A stretch of DNA of 61,720 nucleotides from Paralactobacillus_A sp963926925 (lineage in GTDB: Bacteria > Bacillota > Bacilli > Lactobacillales > Lactobacillaceae), in assembly GCA_963926925.1 (NCBI GenBank), contig CAWUZD010000030.1, forward strand, positions 1-61,720. The letters run 5' to 3'. A program made the position numbers and the translations under genes. The notes below the pieces were generated by a model. The model ran no database searches, was not told the DNA's origin, and was given only the letters and a program-made list of their open reading frames with translations. Numbering within the stretch: position 1 is the first letter of the stretch; each line of letters begins with the position of its first letter. Shown one piece after another: positions 53,382 through 61,720 of the stretch.

Positions 53382-55708
53382 TATTGTTCCTCTTGTTCAT
53401 TCGTTTTAATTTTATCTAAGAAAACTTGGCGTGGTTTGCTACCCATCATTGGTCCAACAATCCCCTGTGCTTCCATTTCATCAACCAAGCGGGCCGCACG
53501 GTTATAACCAATCCGGAAGCGCCGTTGCAGCATTGACACACTAGCCGCCTTCTTTTGGGCAACAAAGGCTACTGCTTCCGGATAAAGTTCATCCGTTGAT
53601 GATTGCTCATCATCCGCGGCTGGCGCAGCCGTTGGCATCATATTATCATCATAAACTGCGGTTTGTTCTTGCTTGATAAAATCAACCACATTAACCACAT
53701 CCTGCGTAGCAATATACGCACCCTGGACACGGACTGGCTTAGAAACATCCATTGGTTTATAAAGCATATCACCACGGCCAAGTAATTTTTCAGCACCGCT
53801 AGTATCCAAGATGGTCCGCGCATCAATACTACTTGAAACCGCAAACGCAATCCGTGATGGGATATTCGCCTTAATTAATCCAGTAATAACATCGACACTA
53901 GGCCGTTGGGTGGCAATAATCATATGCATCCCGGCGGCCCGTGCCATTTGGGCTAACCGAATAATCGCACTTTCAACTTCATTACCAGCTACCATCATTA
54001 AGTCGGCTAATTCATCAACGACAATGACAATATATGGCATTGGTTCACCTAAACTTGGGTCATTAGCAACTTTTTGATTGTATTCCTGCATCTTGTGAAC
54101 ACCAGTTTTGGCAAATACGTTATAACGCCGTTCCATTTCTTTAACGGCCTTATTCAATGCATCGGCTGCTTTACGTGAATCAGTGACAACTGGCGTCAAT
54201 AAGTGCGGCACATCATTATACGCATTTAATTCCACCATCTTCGGATCAATCAACATTAACTTCACGGCTTCCGGACGATTACGCATTAATAAGGCCGTAA
54301 TCATGTCATTAATCATGACTGATTTCCCGGAACCAGTTGCCCCAGCAATCAATAAATGTGGCATCTTACTCAAGTCACATGTAATCACATTACCTTCAAT
54401 GTCACGCCCAAGTGGTACTTCTAATGGGCGGTCTTGATGGAAATATTGTGGTGCCATTACATCACGAAAACCAACCATTGCTACGGTACGGTTCGGTACT
54501 TCAATCCCAATTAATGATTTCCCAGGAATTGGTGCTTCAATCCGCAAATCCTTCGCAGCTAGCGCCAGGGCGAGATCATCACTAAGATTAACAATCTTGC
54601 TAACTTTAACTCCAATTGCGGGTTGAATTTCGTAACGAGTAACAGCCGGACCCATGACAGCATCCTTAATGGCGACATCAACTTTAAAGCTATCAAACGT
54701 TGCCTTAAGTTTTTGCTTATTAAACGCAATTAACTTCCGTTCTTGTGACTGATCAGCATTGGCCACCTTGGTTAATAAACTTAATGGTGGTAATTGATAG
54801 TTTTGGTTACTATGTGGCACCGCATTCGTTGGTGTTGGTTTAATTGCAGCATGATGTTCATCTAATTCTTCCGCATGAGAACGATGTGGTAAAATCTTTT
54901 CCTTTAATTCTGGCGTTGGTAAATCATCAGCCGTTGGTGCTGCACTTAGCAGCGGCGCAGCCATTGAATTGGGCATAGTTTCAGCAACTGTTGGCACTTC
55001 ATCAGTTACTGCTTCATCATCATGCTGGACATCAGCTTGCTTAGTAAGCATCGCTTGACGATGGTCCTGCCAACTAGTCCGCACGCGTTGCCATTGTTGC
55101 ATTAATAACTGGCCAACTTGCTTAAACCATTGCCAAACTTGTTTAAAACTAATGTTAAAGAAGAGTAATAAGCCACTAGCAAACAATAATGCCACAATCA
55201 CATACGTGCCGAACTGGGCAACTAATAAATGCGTCCATTGGTATAACCAATTACCCACTAAACCACCAGTCGCCGTCACACTAATATGGTCACCACTAGC
55301 ATTATTAACTAAGGTTTGTCCCCAGTTAGCAAAGTGGTAACTAAACGTATCATTGTGGAAGTACCAAGCACTATCGGCTAATAATAACGCCAGGTATACA
55401 CAACCAGCCCCACCTAAATAACGGCAGTGTTGCTTCAATAAAGCTGGCTTTTGCCAACAACAATAAACACCCGCAATCATTAAGAAAATGGCACTTAACC
55501 AAGCAAAATCACCACTAATAAATTGCAAAACATCATCCCACCATAAACCAATGATGCCAAGTCTAAATAAGCTCAAAAAATTGAGCATAATTAATAAACC
55601 ACCAATGATTTGCCAATGGTGTTGATGCCAAAAATTAAATTGTGGTTGTGACTTACGCGGCGTTTTGCGCCGTGTTTTTTTAGCTGTTGAACGTTTCGTT
55701 TTTGCCAC
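53381..55708 (-). CDS. ftsK: DNA translocase FtsK/SpoIIIE
   Basis: 775 residues. A basic N-terminus and four membrane helices (about 30-185) are followed by a linker and the motor, with Walker A GATGSGKSV in the middle of the protein and Walker B YIVIVVDELADLMM. The C-terminal gamma winged helix (about 705-770, MLQRRFRIGYNRAARLVDEMEAQGIVG) reads polar sequences. It pumps chromosome arms across the closing septum. Confidence 0.96.
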   Translation of the reverse strand: MAKTKRSTAKKTRRKTPRKSQPQFNFWHQHHWQIIGGLLIMLNFLSLFRLGIIGLWWDDVLQFISGDFAWLSAIFLMIAGVYCCWQKPALLKQHCRYLGGAGCVYLALLLADSAWYFHNDTFSYHFANWGQTLVNNASGDHISVTATGGLVGNWLYQWTHLLVAQFGTYVIVALLFASGLLLFFNISFKQVWQWFKQVGQLLMQQWQRVRTSWQDHRQAMLTKQADVQHDDEAVTDEVPTVAETMPNSMAAPLLSAAPTADDLPTPELKEKILPHRSHAEELDEHHAAIKPTPTNAVPHSNQNYQLPPLSLLTKVANADQSQERKLIAFNKQKLKATFDSFKVDVAIKDAVMGPAVTRYEIQPAIGVKVSKIVNLSDDLALALAAKDLRIEAPIPGKSLIGIEVPNRTVAMVGFRDVMAPQYFHQDRPLEVPLGRDIEGNVITCDLSKMPHLLIAGATGSGKSVMINDMITALLMRNRPEAVKLMLIDPKMVELNAYNDVPHLLTPVVTDSRKAADALNKAVKEMERRYNVFAKTGVHKMQEYNQKVANDPSLGEPMPYIVIVVDELADLMMVAGNEVESAIIRLAQMARAAGMHMIIATQRPSVDVITGLIKANIPSRIAFAVSSSIDARTILDTSGAEKLLGRGDMLYKPMDVSKPVRVQGAYIATQDVVNVVDFIKQEQTAVYDDNMMPTAAPAADDEQSSTDELYPEAVAFVAQKKAASVSMLQRRFRIGYNRAARLVDEMEAQGIVGPMMGSKPRQVFLDKIKTNEQEEQ

Positions 55709-55735
55709 GTTTGTTACTCCGTTTCTAATTAGCCT

Positions 55736-55772
55736 AAAAAAAGAGATTGGTAACGTGACGCAATCTCTTTTT
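55736..55772 (-). terminator. Terminator of trmL
   Basis: 12-bp arms AAAAAGAGATTG/CAATCTCTTTTT with an 11-nt loop and a T run on the minus strand. Confidence 0.85.
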
Positions 55773-55776
55773 GTAA

Positions 55777-56286
55777 TTATTTCAATTTATCATGTGAATA
55801 AGTATGGGTTAATTCCAAGTTAGCAAACTTTTGTTGCCGTAATACTTCATAGATTACCAAGGCAGCACAATTAGACAAGTTCAAAGACCGTACCTTGTCA
55901 GTCATGGGAATCCGCAAATTACGACCCTTGTTAGCACGTTGGAATGGTTCAGGTAACCCCGTCGTTTCCTTACCAAACATTAAGTAGTAATCATGATCAG
56001 TATCACTAAAATCTTGATCAGTATAAACACGTTCGGCAAACTTGGAAATTAAGAACATATAATTCTTATCAGGCACAGTTGCCAAGAAAGCATCCAAGTT
56101 TTCATGATAATGAATCTTAACACTAGCCCAGTAATCTAGGCCAGCCCGCTTCAAATGCTTATCGTCAGTTTCAAAACCTAAGGGTTTAATTAAATCCAAT
56201 ACGGTATCAGTAGCAGCACAAGTCCGCGCAATGTTACCAGTATTAGCAGGAATTAATGGTTCAAATAATACAATATGATTAGTCAT
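55777..56286 (-). CDS. trmL: tRNA (cytidine(34)-2'-O)-methyltransferase TrmL
   Basis: 169 residues, minimal SPOUT methyltransferase. It has the knot motifs VLFEPLIPANTGNIARTCAAT at the N-terminus, MFGKETTGLPEPF, and IPMTDKVRSLNLSNCAALVIYE at the C-terminus. It methylates the wobble ribose of leucine tRNAs. A TATAAT -10 box lies upstream on the minus strand at 56338-56333. Confidence 0.95.
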   Translation of the reverse strand: MTNHIVLFEPLIPANTGNIARTCAATDTVLDLIKPLGFETDDKHLKRAGLDYWASVKIHYHENLDAFLATVPDKNYMFLISKFAERVYTDQDFSDTDHDYYLMFGKETTGLPEPFQRANKGRNLRIPMTDKVRSLNLSNCAALVIYEVLRQQKFANLELTHTYSHDKLK

Positions 56287-56332
56287 TAATCTTTAGCCTC
56301 TTAATTAATCATTCATCGCAATAACTTCATTA

Positions 56333-56338
56333 ATTATA
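56333..56338 (-). promoter_or_regulatory. Predicted -10 box of the trmL promoter
   Basis: A perfect TATAAT on the minus strand about 50 nt before trmL, with a weak TTTTAA -35 at 17 nt. Confidence 0.5.
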
Positions 56339-56380
56339 CTATTTTTAACATGAAATTAAAATTTCACCACAAAATAAAAA

Positions 56381-56420
56381 AACGTAATATTTCGGTGTTT
56401 GCACGGCAAAATATTACGTT
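56381..56420 (-). terminator. Terminator hairpin after rlmA (first of four hairpins)
   Basis: 12-bp arms AACGTAATATTT/AAATATTACGTT with a 16-nt loop that contains a further GTG/CAC pair. On the minus strand it is followed by a T run, so it can end the rlmA transcript. Confidence 0.75.
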
Positions 56421-56497
56421 AGTGAATTTACTAGTCACTAACTTTTATCACGGGTTGCTGATAAAAGTTACTGAGAATAACTTAATATAATTAAGTT
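56419..56497. repeat. Three further tandem inverted repeats
   Basis: TTAGTGA/TCACTAA (56419-56441, 9-nt loop), AACTTTTATCA/TGATAAAAGTT (56440-56469, 8-nt loop CGGGTTGC) and AACTTAAT/ATTAAGTT (56479-56497, 3-nt loop) follow each other almost without gap. Alternative pairing is possible, since AAGTTA and TAACTT also match across neighbouring stems. No coding frame explains them. Confidence 0.6.
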
Positions 56498-56517
56498 ACT
56501 ACTTAATTTTCCTAAAA

Positions 56518-57363
56518 TCAACACTTTTTTGCAACTAATAACGTGACATCAACACTAATTTGTGTTAAAGGTTGCGCCTCTAATCGGGCTAATTGCGCAT
56601 CACTCGCGCGCCATGTTAATGGCGTCATCGCAATTAAATCACTAAAAGTTACCGCATCTAACGCAAATTGATACTGAATGACTTGTTGCGTGGCCTGCGG
56701 ATAAGTCTGCATAAAGCGTTGTAAAATATCATGGTTATCATAACTACCCTTTTCCTCACCACTAAACAACGCCTGGCGTAATTCATGCAAGTAACCACTA
56801 TTCGGAATAATCTTGAGTAACTGCCCACCTGGTGCTAAAACACGGTCAAACTCGTGATAGGCTGATGGTGAAAAAATATCAACCACCGTATCAATGGCAC
56901 CATCATTAAACGGTAAATTCGTTAAATCCGCTACACAGAAGAAGCAATTAGTTGTTTGTTGGGTGGCTAGATTAATTCCATCCTTGGCAATATCAAAACC
57001 AATATAATTACCCGGTACCATTTGCGCTAATAATTGCGTAGGCGTGCCTTCACCACACCCTACATCAATAATATTAGTATGTGGCTGTAAGTACGTTGCT
57101 AGTTCACGTAAGAACGGTGTAAAGAACCCCGCTTGTAATAAGTGCCGCCGGTGTAAAAACATCTCCCGTTGGTATTCCGTCTTCACCTGATGATTCAAGA
57201 AATTAATCGTGCCCTTCTTATTCACATCAAACCAGTGATTATTAGGACAAACCAAACTATGATCAGTCACCATTTGAAACGGCGCATGACAAATTGGACA
57301 ACGCCAGAGTGATAAGTGCTCATTCAAAAAAGTTAATGCTGCATCTAATTTACTTTTCATCAT
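56518..57363 (-). CDS. rlmA: 23S rRNA (guanine-N1)-methyltransferase, RlmA family
   Basis: 281 residues. An N-terminal zinc finger (CPICHAPF...CPNNHWFD, about 20-45) is followed by a Rossmann methyltransferase domain with the SAM loop NIIDVGCGEGTPTQLL near 100. The family methylates G745 or G748 in the 23S rRNA exit tunnel region. The frame is open to 57495, but AGGAAAT precedes ATG 57363 (MMKSKLD), giving the usual N-terminus. Confidence 0.92.
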   Translation of the reverse strand: MMKSKLDAALTFLNEHLSLWRCPICHAPFQMVTDHSLVCPNNHWFDVNKKGTINFLNHQVKTEYQREMFLHRRHLLQAGFFTPFLRELATYLQPHTNIIDVGCGEGTPTQLLAQMVPGNYIGFDIAKDGINLATQQTTNCFFCVADLTNLPFNDGAIDTVVDIFSPSAYHEFDRVLAPGGQLLKIIPNSGYLHELRQALFSGEEKGSYDNHDILQRFMQTYPQATQQVIQYQFALDAVTFSDLIAMTPLTWRASDAQLARLEAQPLTQISVDVTLLVAKKC

Positions 57364-57444
57364 AAATTTCCTATTATATCGATTAATTTTGCTAGTAATT
57401 ATTATATAATACTTATTGACAAGAAAGATACTTGGTCTTACTAT

Positions 57445-57474
57445 TTGTAAGTACAAAATGTGATAGAATATAAT
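57445..57474 (+). promoter_or_regulatory. Predicted promoter of rpsN
   Basis: TTGTAA (57445-57450) and TATAAT (57469-57474) with an 18-nt spacer. An alternative is TTGACA at 57416-57421 with TACTAT 17 nt further. Confidence 0.5.
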
Positions 57475-57513
57475 AATGAACAAAAAATTTAACAAGGAGG
57501 ATTAGATAAGGTT

Positions 57514-57783
57514 ATGGCTAAAAAATCAAAGATCGCTAAAGAAAAAAAGATTGAAGCTACTGTAGCTAAGTATGCCGCATTGCGTGCTCAATATAAGAAA
57601 GAACATAACTATGCTGCATTACAAAAGTTACCACGGAATGCTTCCCCAGTACGGATTCATAATCGTGACTTAATTGATGGCCGTCCACATGCATACTTGC
57701 GGAAATTCAAGATGTCACGGATTAACTTCCGTAACTTAGCACACAAGGGTCAAATTCCTGGTGTTCATAAAGCAAGTTGGTAA
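57514..57783 (+). CDS. rpsN: 30S ribosomal protein S14, zinc-independent form
   Basis: 89 residues. The C-terminal part RDLIDGRPHAYLRKFKMSRINFRNLAHKGQIPGVHKASW is S14. No CxxC zinc ribbon is present and the protein is longer than the 61-residue zinc form, so this is the C-minus type. It stands alone rather than in the ribosomal protein operon, as alternative S14 genes often do. The AGGAGG site is about 13 nt from the ATG, longer than usual, with a second AAGG closer. Confidence 0.96.
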   Translation: MAKKSKIAKEKKIEATVAKYAALRAQYKKEHNYAALQKLPRNASPVRIHNRDLIDGRPHAYLRKFKMSRINFRNLAHKGQIPGVHKASW

Positions 57784-57801
57784 TCAAAACAAATTGAAAT
57801 T

Positions 57802-57840
57802 AATAGGTTTCATAACAGTTGTTGTGAAGCCTATTTTTTT
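57802..57840 (+). terminator. Terminator of rpsN
   Basis: AATAGG-TTTCA pairs with TGAAGCCTATT (one bulge) around an interrupted loop, followed by seven T. Confidence 0.8.
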
Positions 57841-57890
57841 ATGGTTATGATAAAATTTAATTAAATAATTAAACTGAATGGTGAATAAAA

Positions 57891-58508
57891 ATGCTATTAA
57901 AAGAAGTTATTGTTGAAAACTTTACCGACATCCCGCGCCAGGTTGCTAACGGGGCTGAACGCATCATCGTTGCTGATAACCTTCAAGCTGGTGGTACGAC
58001 TACCAGCAAGGGCGTAATTGCTGAAGCAACCCGCTACATCCATGAACATGACAAGGCAAGTTACTTCATGATTCGGCCGCGTGGTGGTGATAATATCTAC
58101 AGTGATACCGAAGTTAAAATCATGGAAGCCGATATCTTTGAAGCGCAAGCCCAAGGTGCAGACGGCATTATGTTAGGTGCCCTTACGCCACAAAATACCA
58201 TTGACACCGACGCCATGGAACAATTCATCGCCGCTGCCAACGGGATGGAAATCATCTTTAATGCCTTTGACCAAATCGCACCTGACCAACAACAAGACGC
58301 CTTAGAATGGCTTGATGAACACGACATTGCCCAAATTACCACTCAAGGTAATCCTACTAAATTCGATAGTAAGCATATTAAAGAAATTATCAGTTGGGCT
58401 GATCAAACCATCAGCATTGTGCCAATTTTTAAAATTGATGATGCCAACATTGCTGACACTGCTAAAGAATTAGGTGCAAAGATGGTTTGCGAAATTGATG
58501 AAAAGTAA
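57891..58508 (+). CDS. cutC: CutC family protein
   Basis: 205 residues, TIM-barrel. The family pattern is clear: AERIIVADNLQAGGTTTSKGVI near 20-45, SYFMIRPRGGDNIY near 58-71 and EADIFEAQAQGADGIMLGALT near 80-100. CutC was named for copper tolerance, but the biochemical role is not settled. A weak ribosome binding site (GGTGAA) precedes the ATG. It is convergent with tyrP, with only 6 nt between the two stops and no terminator. Confidence 0.88.
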   Translation: MLLKEVIVENFTDIPRQVANGAERIIVADNLQAGGTTTSKGVIAEATRYIHEHDKASYFMIRPRGGDNIYSDTEVKIMEADIFEAQAQGADGIMLGALTPQNTIDTDAMEQFIAAANGMEIIFNAFDQIAPDQQQDALEWLDEHDIAQITTQGNPTKFDSKHIKEIISWADQTISIVPIFKIDDANIADTAKELGAKMVCEIDEK

Positions 58509-58514
58509 AAATAG

Positions 58515-59873
58515 CTAATGAATAAAAAATACTACTGAGATAACAACTACTAACAAGATATCCACAAGTGTGTTTGAAACCAAAATTGATAAGAATACGA
58601 TTGCGATAGCAAGCCATAATACGCAAGCTACTAACCAAGCAACACCGTTACCACCATTCTTACCACCAACTCTGAATGGTCTTTCCATATCAGGTTGCTT
58701 GTAACGTAACTTGATAAAGGCAATTGCCATGATCATGTATACTAACATGTATAATACGTTAGTTGCATTTGTTAATGTTAAGAACATGTCATTAACATCT
58801 TTAGCAAAGGCATATAATAATGCGAAGATTGTTAAAATGATAATTTGTGTCCATAACAAGTTCTTGGAAATATCATATTCATTAGTCTTGTGGAAGCCCC
58901 ATTTTGCAGGTAAGAAGCCTTCACGAGCAACTTGACTAATAGTATGAGCTGGTCCATTGATCCAAGATGATAATTGTAAAATAACACCTAATGCAACCAA
59001 AAGACTAAATATGTTAGTTATCCACATTGGTAAGTGAAGAACCGTGCAGTATAAAGCAATTGGTTGAGCAATGTTTGATAATTGAACACTGCCCTTAGGA
59101 ACAACGTTAGAAACCATCATTGAGTTAATAACGTTTAATAATACAATTAAAATCAATGATAAGAATACACCACGAATATAGTTCCGTTTGTAATCTTTCA
59201 ATTGTGGAATATAAACTGATGTTAATTCAATACCTGTAAATAGGAACATAATAGCACTAAAGTAAGTTAAAGTTTGTGTATCAGTTAAATTAGGAATTAA
59301 CTTAGCCCAACTAAATTTACCTAAGTAACTATCTGGACGTAAACCTGTCTTAATTGTTGAAGCAACACCTAAAACAATTAAGATAATTACGGGAATGTAA
59401 ACACCAACCCATACACCATAGTTACCACCAATTTTAGCAACGTTTAATTTGAAACTGAGTAATGTAATTACCCATGTAGCTACTAAAATGCAGATAAACA
59501 TGAACCAGTGATTAGTGGCCAATTGTGGTTGTCCAAAAGTTTCACCAATAAGAGGTCCTAATGTGGAAGTTACCATGATTAATCCTGGAAACATTTGTGC
59601 CCAGAGCAACCAAGCTACTACAAATCCCCACTTACTACCTAATCCTTCTTTGACCCATAATTGTGGACCACCATTTCCTGGAAATGCAGATCCAAATTCA
59701 CCAGCAATAAATACAACTGGTAAAGCAAAGAACAAAACAGCAAATAACAAATAAGATATTTGTTGCCAACCTGTTGCCGCAATTGTTGGAATACTACGGA
59801 CATTAGCAACCATCGCCATGGTTACACCTACGAAAGACATAAAGCCATAACGATATTTCTTCTCTTCTGACAT
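58515..59873 (-). CDS. tyrP: Tyrosine/tyramine antiporter, APC superfamily
   Basis: 452 residues with about twelve membrane helices. APC-family blocks are visible (FPGNGGPQLWVKEGLG near 65, IMFLFTGIELTSVYIPQLKDY near 205). It sits 33 nt behind the tyrosine decarboxylase in the same operon, so the expected job is exchange of outside tyrosine for inside tyramine. The protein stops right after the last helix (VVVISVVFFIH), somewhat earlier than I expect for TyrP, so the tail may be shortened. AGAAGG ribosome binding site. Function rests mainly on the neighbour. Confidence 0.85.
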   Translation of the reverse strand: MSEEKKYRYGFMSFVGVTMAMVANVRSIPTIAATGWQQISYLLFAVLFFALPVVFIAGEFGSAFPGNGGPQLWVKEGLGSKWGFVVAWLLWAQMFPGLIMVTSTLGPLIGETFGQPQLATNHWFMFICILVATWVITLLSFKLNVAKIGGNYGVWVGVYIPVIILIVLGVASTIKTGLRPDSYLGKFSWAKLIPNLTDTQTLTYFSAIMFLFTGIELTSVYIPQLKDYKRNYIRGVFLSLILIVLLNVINSMMVSNVVPKGSVQLSNIAQPIALYCTVLHLPMWITNIFSLLVALGVILQLSSWINGPAHTISQVAREGFLPAKWGFHKTNEYDISKNLLWTQIIILTIFALLYAFAKDVNDMFLTLTNATNVLYMLVYMIMAIAFIKLRYKQPDMERPFRVGGKNGGNGVAWLVACVLWLAIAIVFLSILVSNTLVDILLVVVISVVFFIH

Positions 59874-59906
59874 TTAAAATTCCTTCTTAACCCTAAAATT
59901 ATCTAA

Positions 59907-61720
59907 TTATTTCAAAATATCTTCCCGATCAGCGATTTCTTGTAAGATATTTTGCATAGCTTCTTTGATACGTGGTGCCCAGTAATCAAAGTTATCTTCA
60001 TCCCATGCATATGGACTCATGCATGATGCACGCATGATAACTAATTGCTTTTCTTGGTTCCATTCATCACCATTAATGCCTAATGACTTAATGAATTTCA
60101 CTGGGCTATCACCATAGATGTCCTTTGCAAAGACAGTATGTGAAGTTACAAAGTCTAAGTTATACAAATTACCACCTTTAGATGATGATGTGTATTCAAA
60201 GAATGCCCGTGTTAACTTGTTCATATCAGCTAAGCTGTTGTTACCAACTTCTTGATATGTCCAGTTAATCATATTAAAGTCTGGATCAGTTAAAACATGT
60301 GCTTGAATTTCTTTGCCGTTTACTTTGAATGTTAAACCATCTAATAATTTAACCATCCGAACAGCAGCTTCTGATGTATGAGCAATCAAACGTCCATAAC
60401 CTTTAACATTTAATGGTAATGTACGGTGTGCAGCCCAAACAGCAGCAGCAGAAGCAGCAGGCTTTGAACCTTCCAAAGTAAATAAACCGATTGAAGCTGG
60501 AACTTTAATACCTTTTTCAAATGCATATGGTGCATCATAAGTTAACATATTCTTCATACGTGTATCCTTAATAGCAATACCACCAGCATCATATGGAATG
60601 TAACCCATCTTATGAGGATCAACTGTAATGGAATCGGCATCAGCAAATGCTTTGTATGCATCATAAACATTACGTTTCATTAATGGATTATCTTCAGTAA
60701 AGATATTATTTTCTTTATAGGCTTCTTCTAAGTCTTCATATGGAATGAAGTTGCTATCTTCATCAAGATATGCTGTTCTACCATAGCCACCGTAAGCAGC
60801 ATCAATATGTAGATAGAAGTTAATACCTTCCTTAGCTAACTTATCACGTAAAGCGACAACATCAGCAACATTATCAACAGCACCTTCTTCTGTTGAACCT
60901 ACAACAGAAACTACACCTAAGATAGGAATTTGTTGATCTACAAATCCGCGGATAAGTTTTTCTAATTCCTTAACATTAGTTCTGAAGTGATCATCAACTG
61001 GAATAGGTACTAAGTTATCTTCACCAACACCTAAGATGTCAGCAGATTTTGGCCATGAATAGTGCATAGTAGCTGGAACTAACCATTTACCAAGTTTTTG
61101 AATATTCTTACCACTCTTAGCACTATGAACTTTAACTTCATTCTTCTTGTCGCCTGTTTTATCAAGTAAATCAAGAATATCTTTAGTACTCATGTTGAGT
61201 AATTCCCATTCTGATTTGCCTTCAACTAATTCAGGACATACTTCCTTAACTGCTAATGGAATAGACTTCAAGTTACGTGCATACCAAAGTCCTTCAATAT
61301 TAGCAATGGTACCATCGGCAGCAATATGGCCCCAGCCTTTGTCACCGTAGCCCATCATCTTAGAAAAGTCTTCGCCAACTTCTTGTTCTAATAAAGTTGC
61401 AGCTGGAGCGCCTTCCCAAGCAACATTATTACCATTCCATAACAATGCAAAATCATATGCTAAGATAGCTGGCATTAATGTTTCGTTATTCATATGTCCC
61501 CAGTAACGACCAGCACTAGTCCAAGGAATTGAACCGCTACGTAACTTCCGAGATAAATCATGAAGAACATTCTTCATATTTATTTCAGCATCAACAAAGT
61601 TTTTAGATTTCTTTTCATCTTCGGTAATCATTTCCTTATCATCAGTAACAAAGTTCTTACGCCACCCAAGATGATCATCAATCAAACCTGTCAAAATATC
61701 TTTGAACATGCTACCGTTTT
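59907..61720 (-). CDS. tdc: Tyrosine decarboxylase (5' end outside window)
   Basis: About 603 residues visible. This PLP-dependent group II decarboxylase turns tyrosine into tyramine plus CO2, using a proton. The PLP lysine is in SITVDPHKMGYIPYDAGG; IDAAYGGYGR is the cofactor-stacking and aspartate region. The ATG at 61709 is internal: the frame stays open to the edge and reads NGS just before it, matching the N-terminal NGxLFK segment of known tyrosine decarboxylases, so some 20-25 residues lie outside. Followed by tyrP. Confidence 0.93.
   Translation of the reverse strand, partial: NGSMFKDILTGLIDDHLGWRKNFVTDDKEMITEDEKKSKNFVDAEINMKNVLHDLSRKLRSGSIPWTSAGRYWGHMNNETLMPAILAYDFALLWNGNNVAWEGAPAATLLEQEVGEDFSKMMGYGDKGWGHIAADGTIANIEGLWYARNLKSIPLAVKEVCPELVEGKSEWELLNMSTKDILDLLDKTGDKKNEVKVHSAKSGKNIQKLGKWLVPATMHYSWPKSADILGVGEDNLVPIPVDDHFRTNVKELEKLIRGFVDQQIPILGVVSVVGSTEEGAVDNVADVVALRDKLAKEGINFYLHIDAAYGGYGRTAYLDEDSNFIPYEDLEEAYKENNIFTEDNPLMKRNVYDAYKAFADADSITVDPHKMGYIPYDAGGIAIKDTRMKNMLTYDAPYAFEKGIKVPASIGLFTLEGSKPAASAAAVWAAHRTLPLNVKGYGRLIAHTSEAAVRMVKLLDGLTFKVNGKEIQAHVLTDPDFNMINWTYQEVGNNSLADMNKLTRAFFEYTSSSKGGNLYNLDFVTSHTVFAKDIYGDSPVKFIKSLGINGDEWNQEKQLVIMRASCMSPYAWDEDNFDYWAPRIKEAMQNILQEIADREDILK

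Noticed and set aside
58515..61720. Distinct codon usage of tdc-tyrP as proof of horizontal transfer
   Set aside because: A few AGA codons stand out, but most arginine codons are CGT/CGG as in neighbours; no quantitative test was possible.

Overview
The window looks like a chromosomal segment of a low-GC Gram-positive bacterium, most likely of the family Lactobacillaceae. The evidence is AT-rich DNA, strong AGGAGG-type ribosome binding sites, several TTG starts, and gene orders typical of lactobacilli: tsaE-pta-ung, secG-rnr-smpB, hprK-lgt-trxB-pgcA-uvrBA, phoPR-pstSCABB-phoU, secA-prfB and ymfFH-ymfI-rodZ-pgsA-cinA-recA-rny. Species cannot be assigned from the sequence alone. Nearly all of it is ordinary core genome, with a few accessory or decaying elements.

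Layout. 1-4.6 kb: the 5' part of an RNase Z-like hydrolase gene and a small cell-surface polysaccharide group (GT4 glycosyltransferase, O-antigen ligase-like membrane protein, GT2 glycosyltransferase). 4.7-7.4 kb: GNAT acetyltransferase, tsaE, pta and ung. 7.5-8.0 kb: a divergent unknown gene that seems to lack a standard start codon. 8.2-11.0 kb: an ATPase-permease-permease sugar or glycerol-phosphate type ABC transporter with no binding-protein gene. 11-14.3 kb: smpB, rnr, secG. 14.3-18.1 kb: ClC antiporter, eno, tpiA. 18.2-23.2 kb: uvrB, uvrA and a possible 38-residue small protein behind uvrA. 23.3-28.3 kb: pgcA, trxB, lgt, hprK and a small membrane protein. 28.4-36.6 kb: the phosphate regulon (phoU, two pstB, pstA, pstC, pstS, the PhoR-PhoP two-component system and a PDZ membrane protein). 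36.7-41 kb: prfB with its programmed +1 frameshift, secA, hpf. 41-43 kb: comFC and a broken comFA. 43-44.7 kb: yigZ and tagO. 44.9-55.7 kb: rny, recA, a CinA without its N-terminal domain, pgsA, rodZ, ymfI, ymfH, ymfF, ftsK. 55.8-58.5 kb: trmL, a block of tandem hairpins, rlmA, a zinc-independent S14 gene and cutC. 58.5-61.7 kb: tyrosine/tyramine antiporter and tyrosine decarboxylase, the latter cut by the window edge.

How the parts work together. Most genes run on the minus strand in short operons closed by intrinsic terminators. The Pho cluster forms a complete sense-and-import unit. The uvrA/uvrB, recA and ung genes give DNA repair. rny, rnr, smpB and hpf handle RNA turnover and ribosome rescue or hibernation. 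The tyrosine decarboxylase/antiporter pair would exchange tyrosine for tyramine and consume protons, giving acid resistance and proton motive force. No phage, insertion sequence, CRISPR array, rRNA or tRNA was recognised. I did not find a clearly new multi-gene system. The points most worth a second look are the decay of two competence-associated genes (comFA, cinA), the possible AUU-start gene at 7.5 kb, the small ORF coupled to uvrA, the large palindrome before pstS, and the hairpin array at 56.4 kb.
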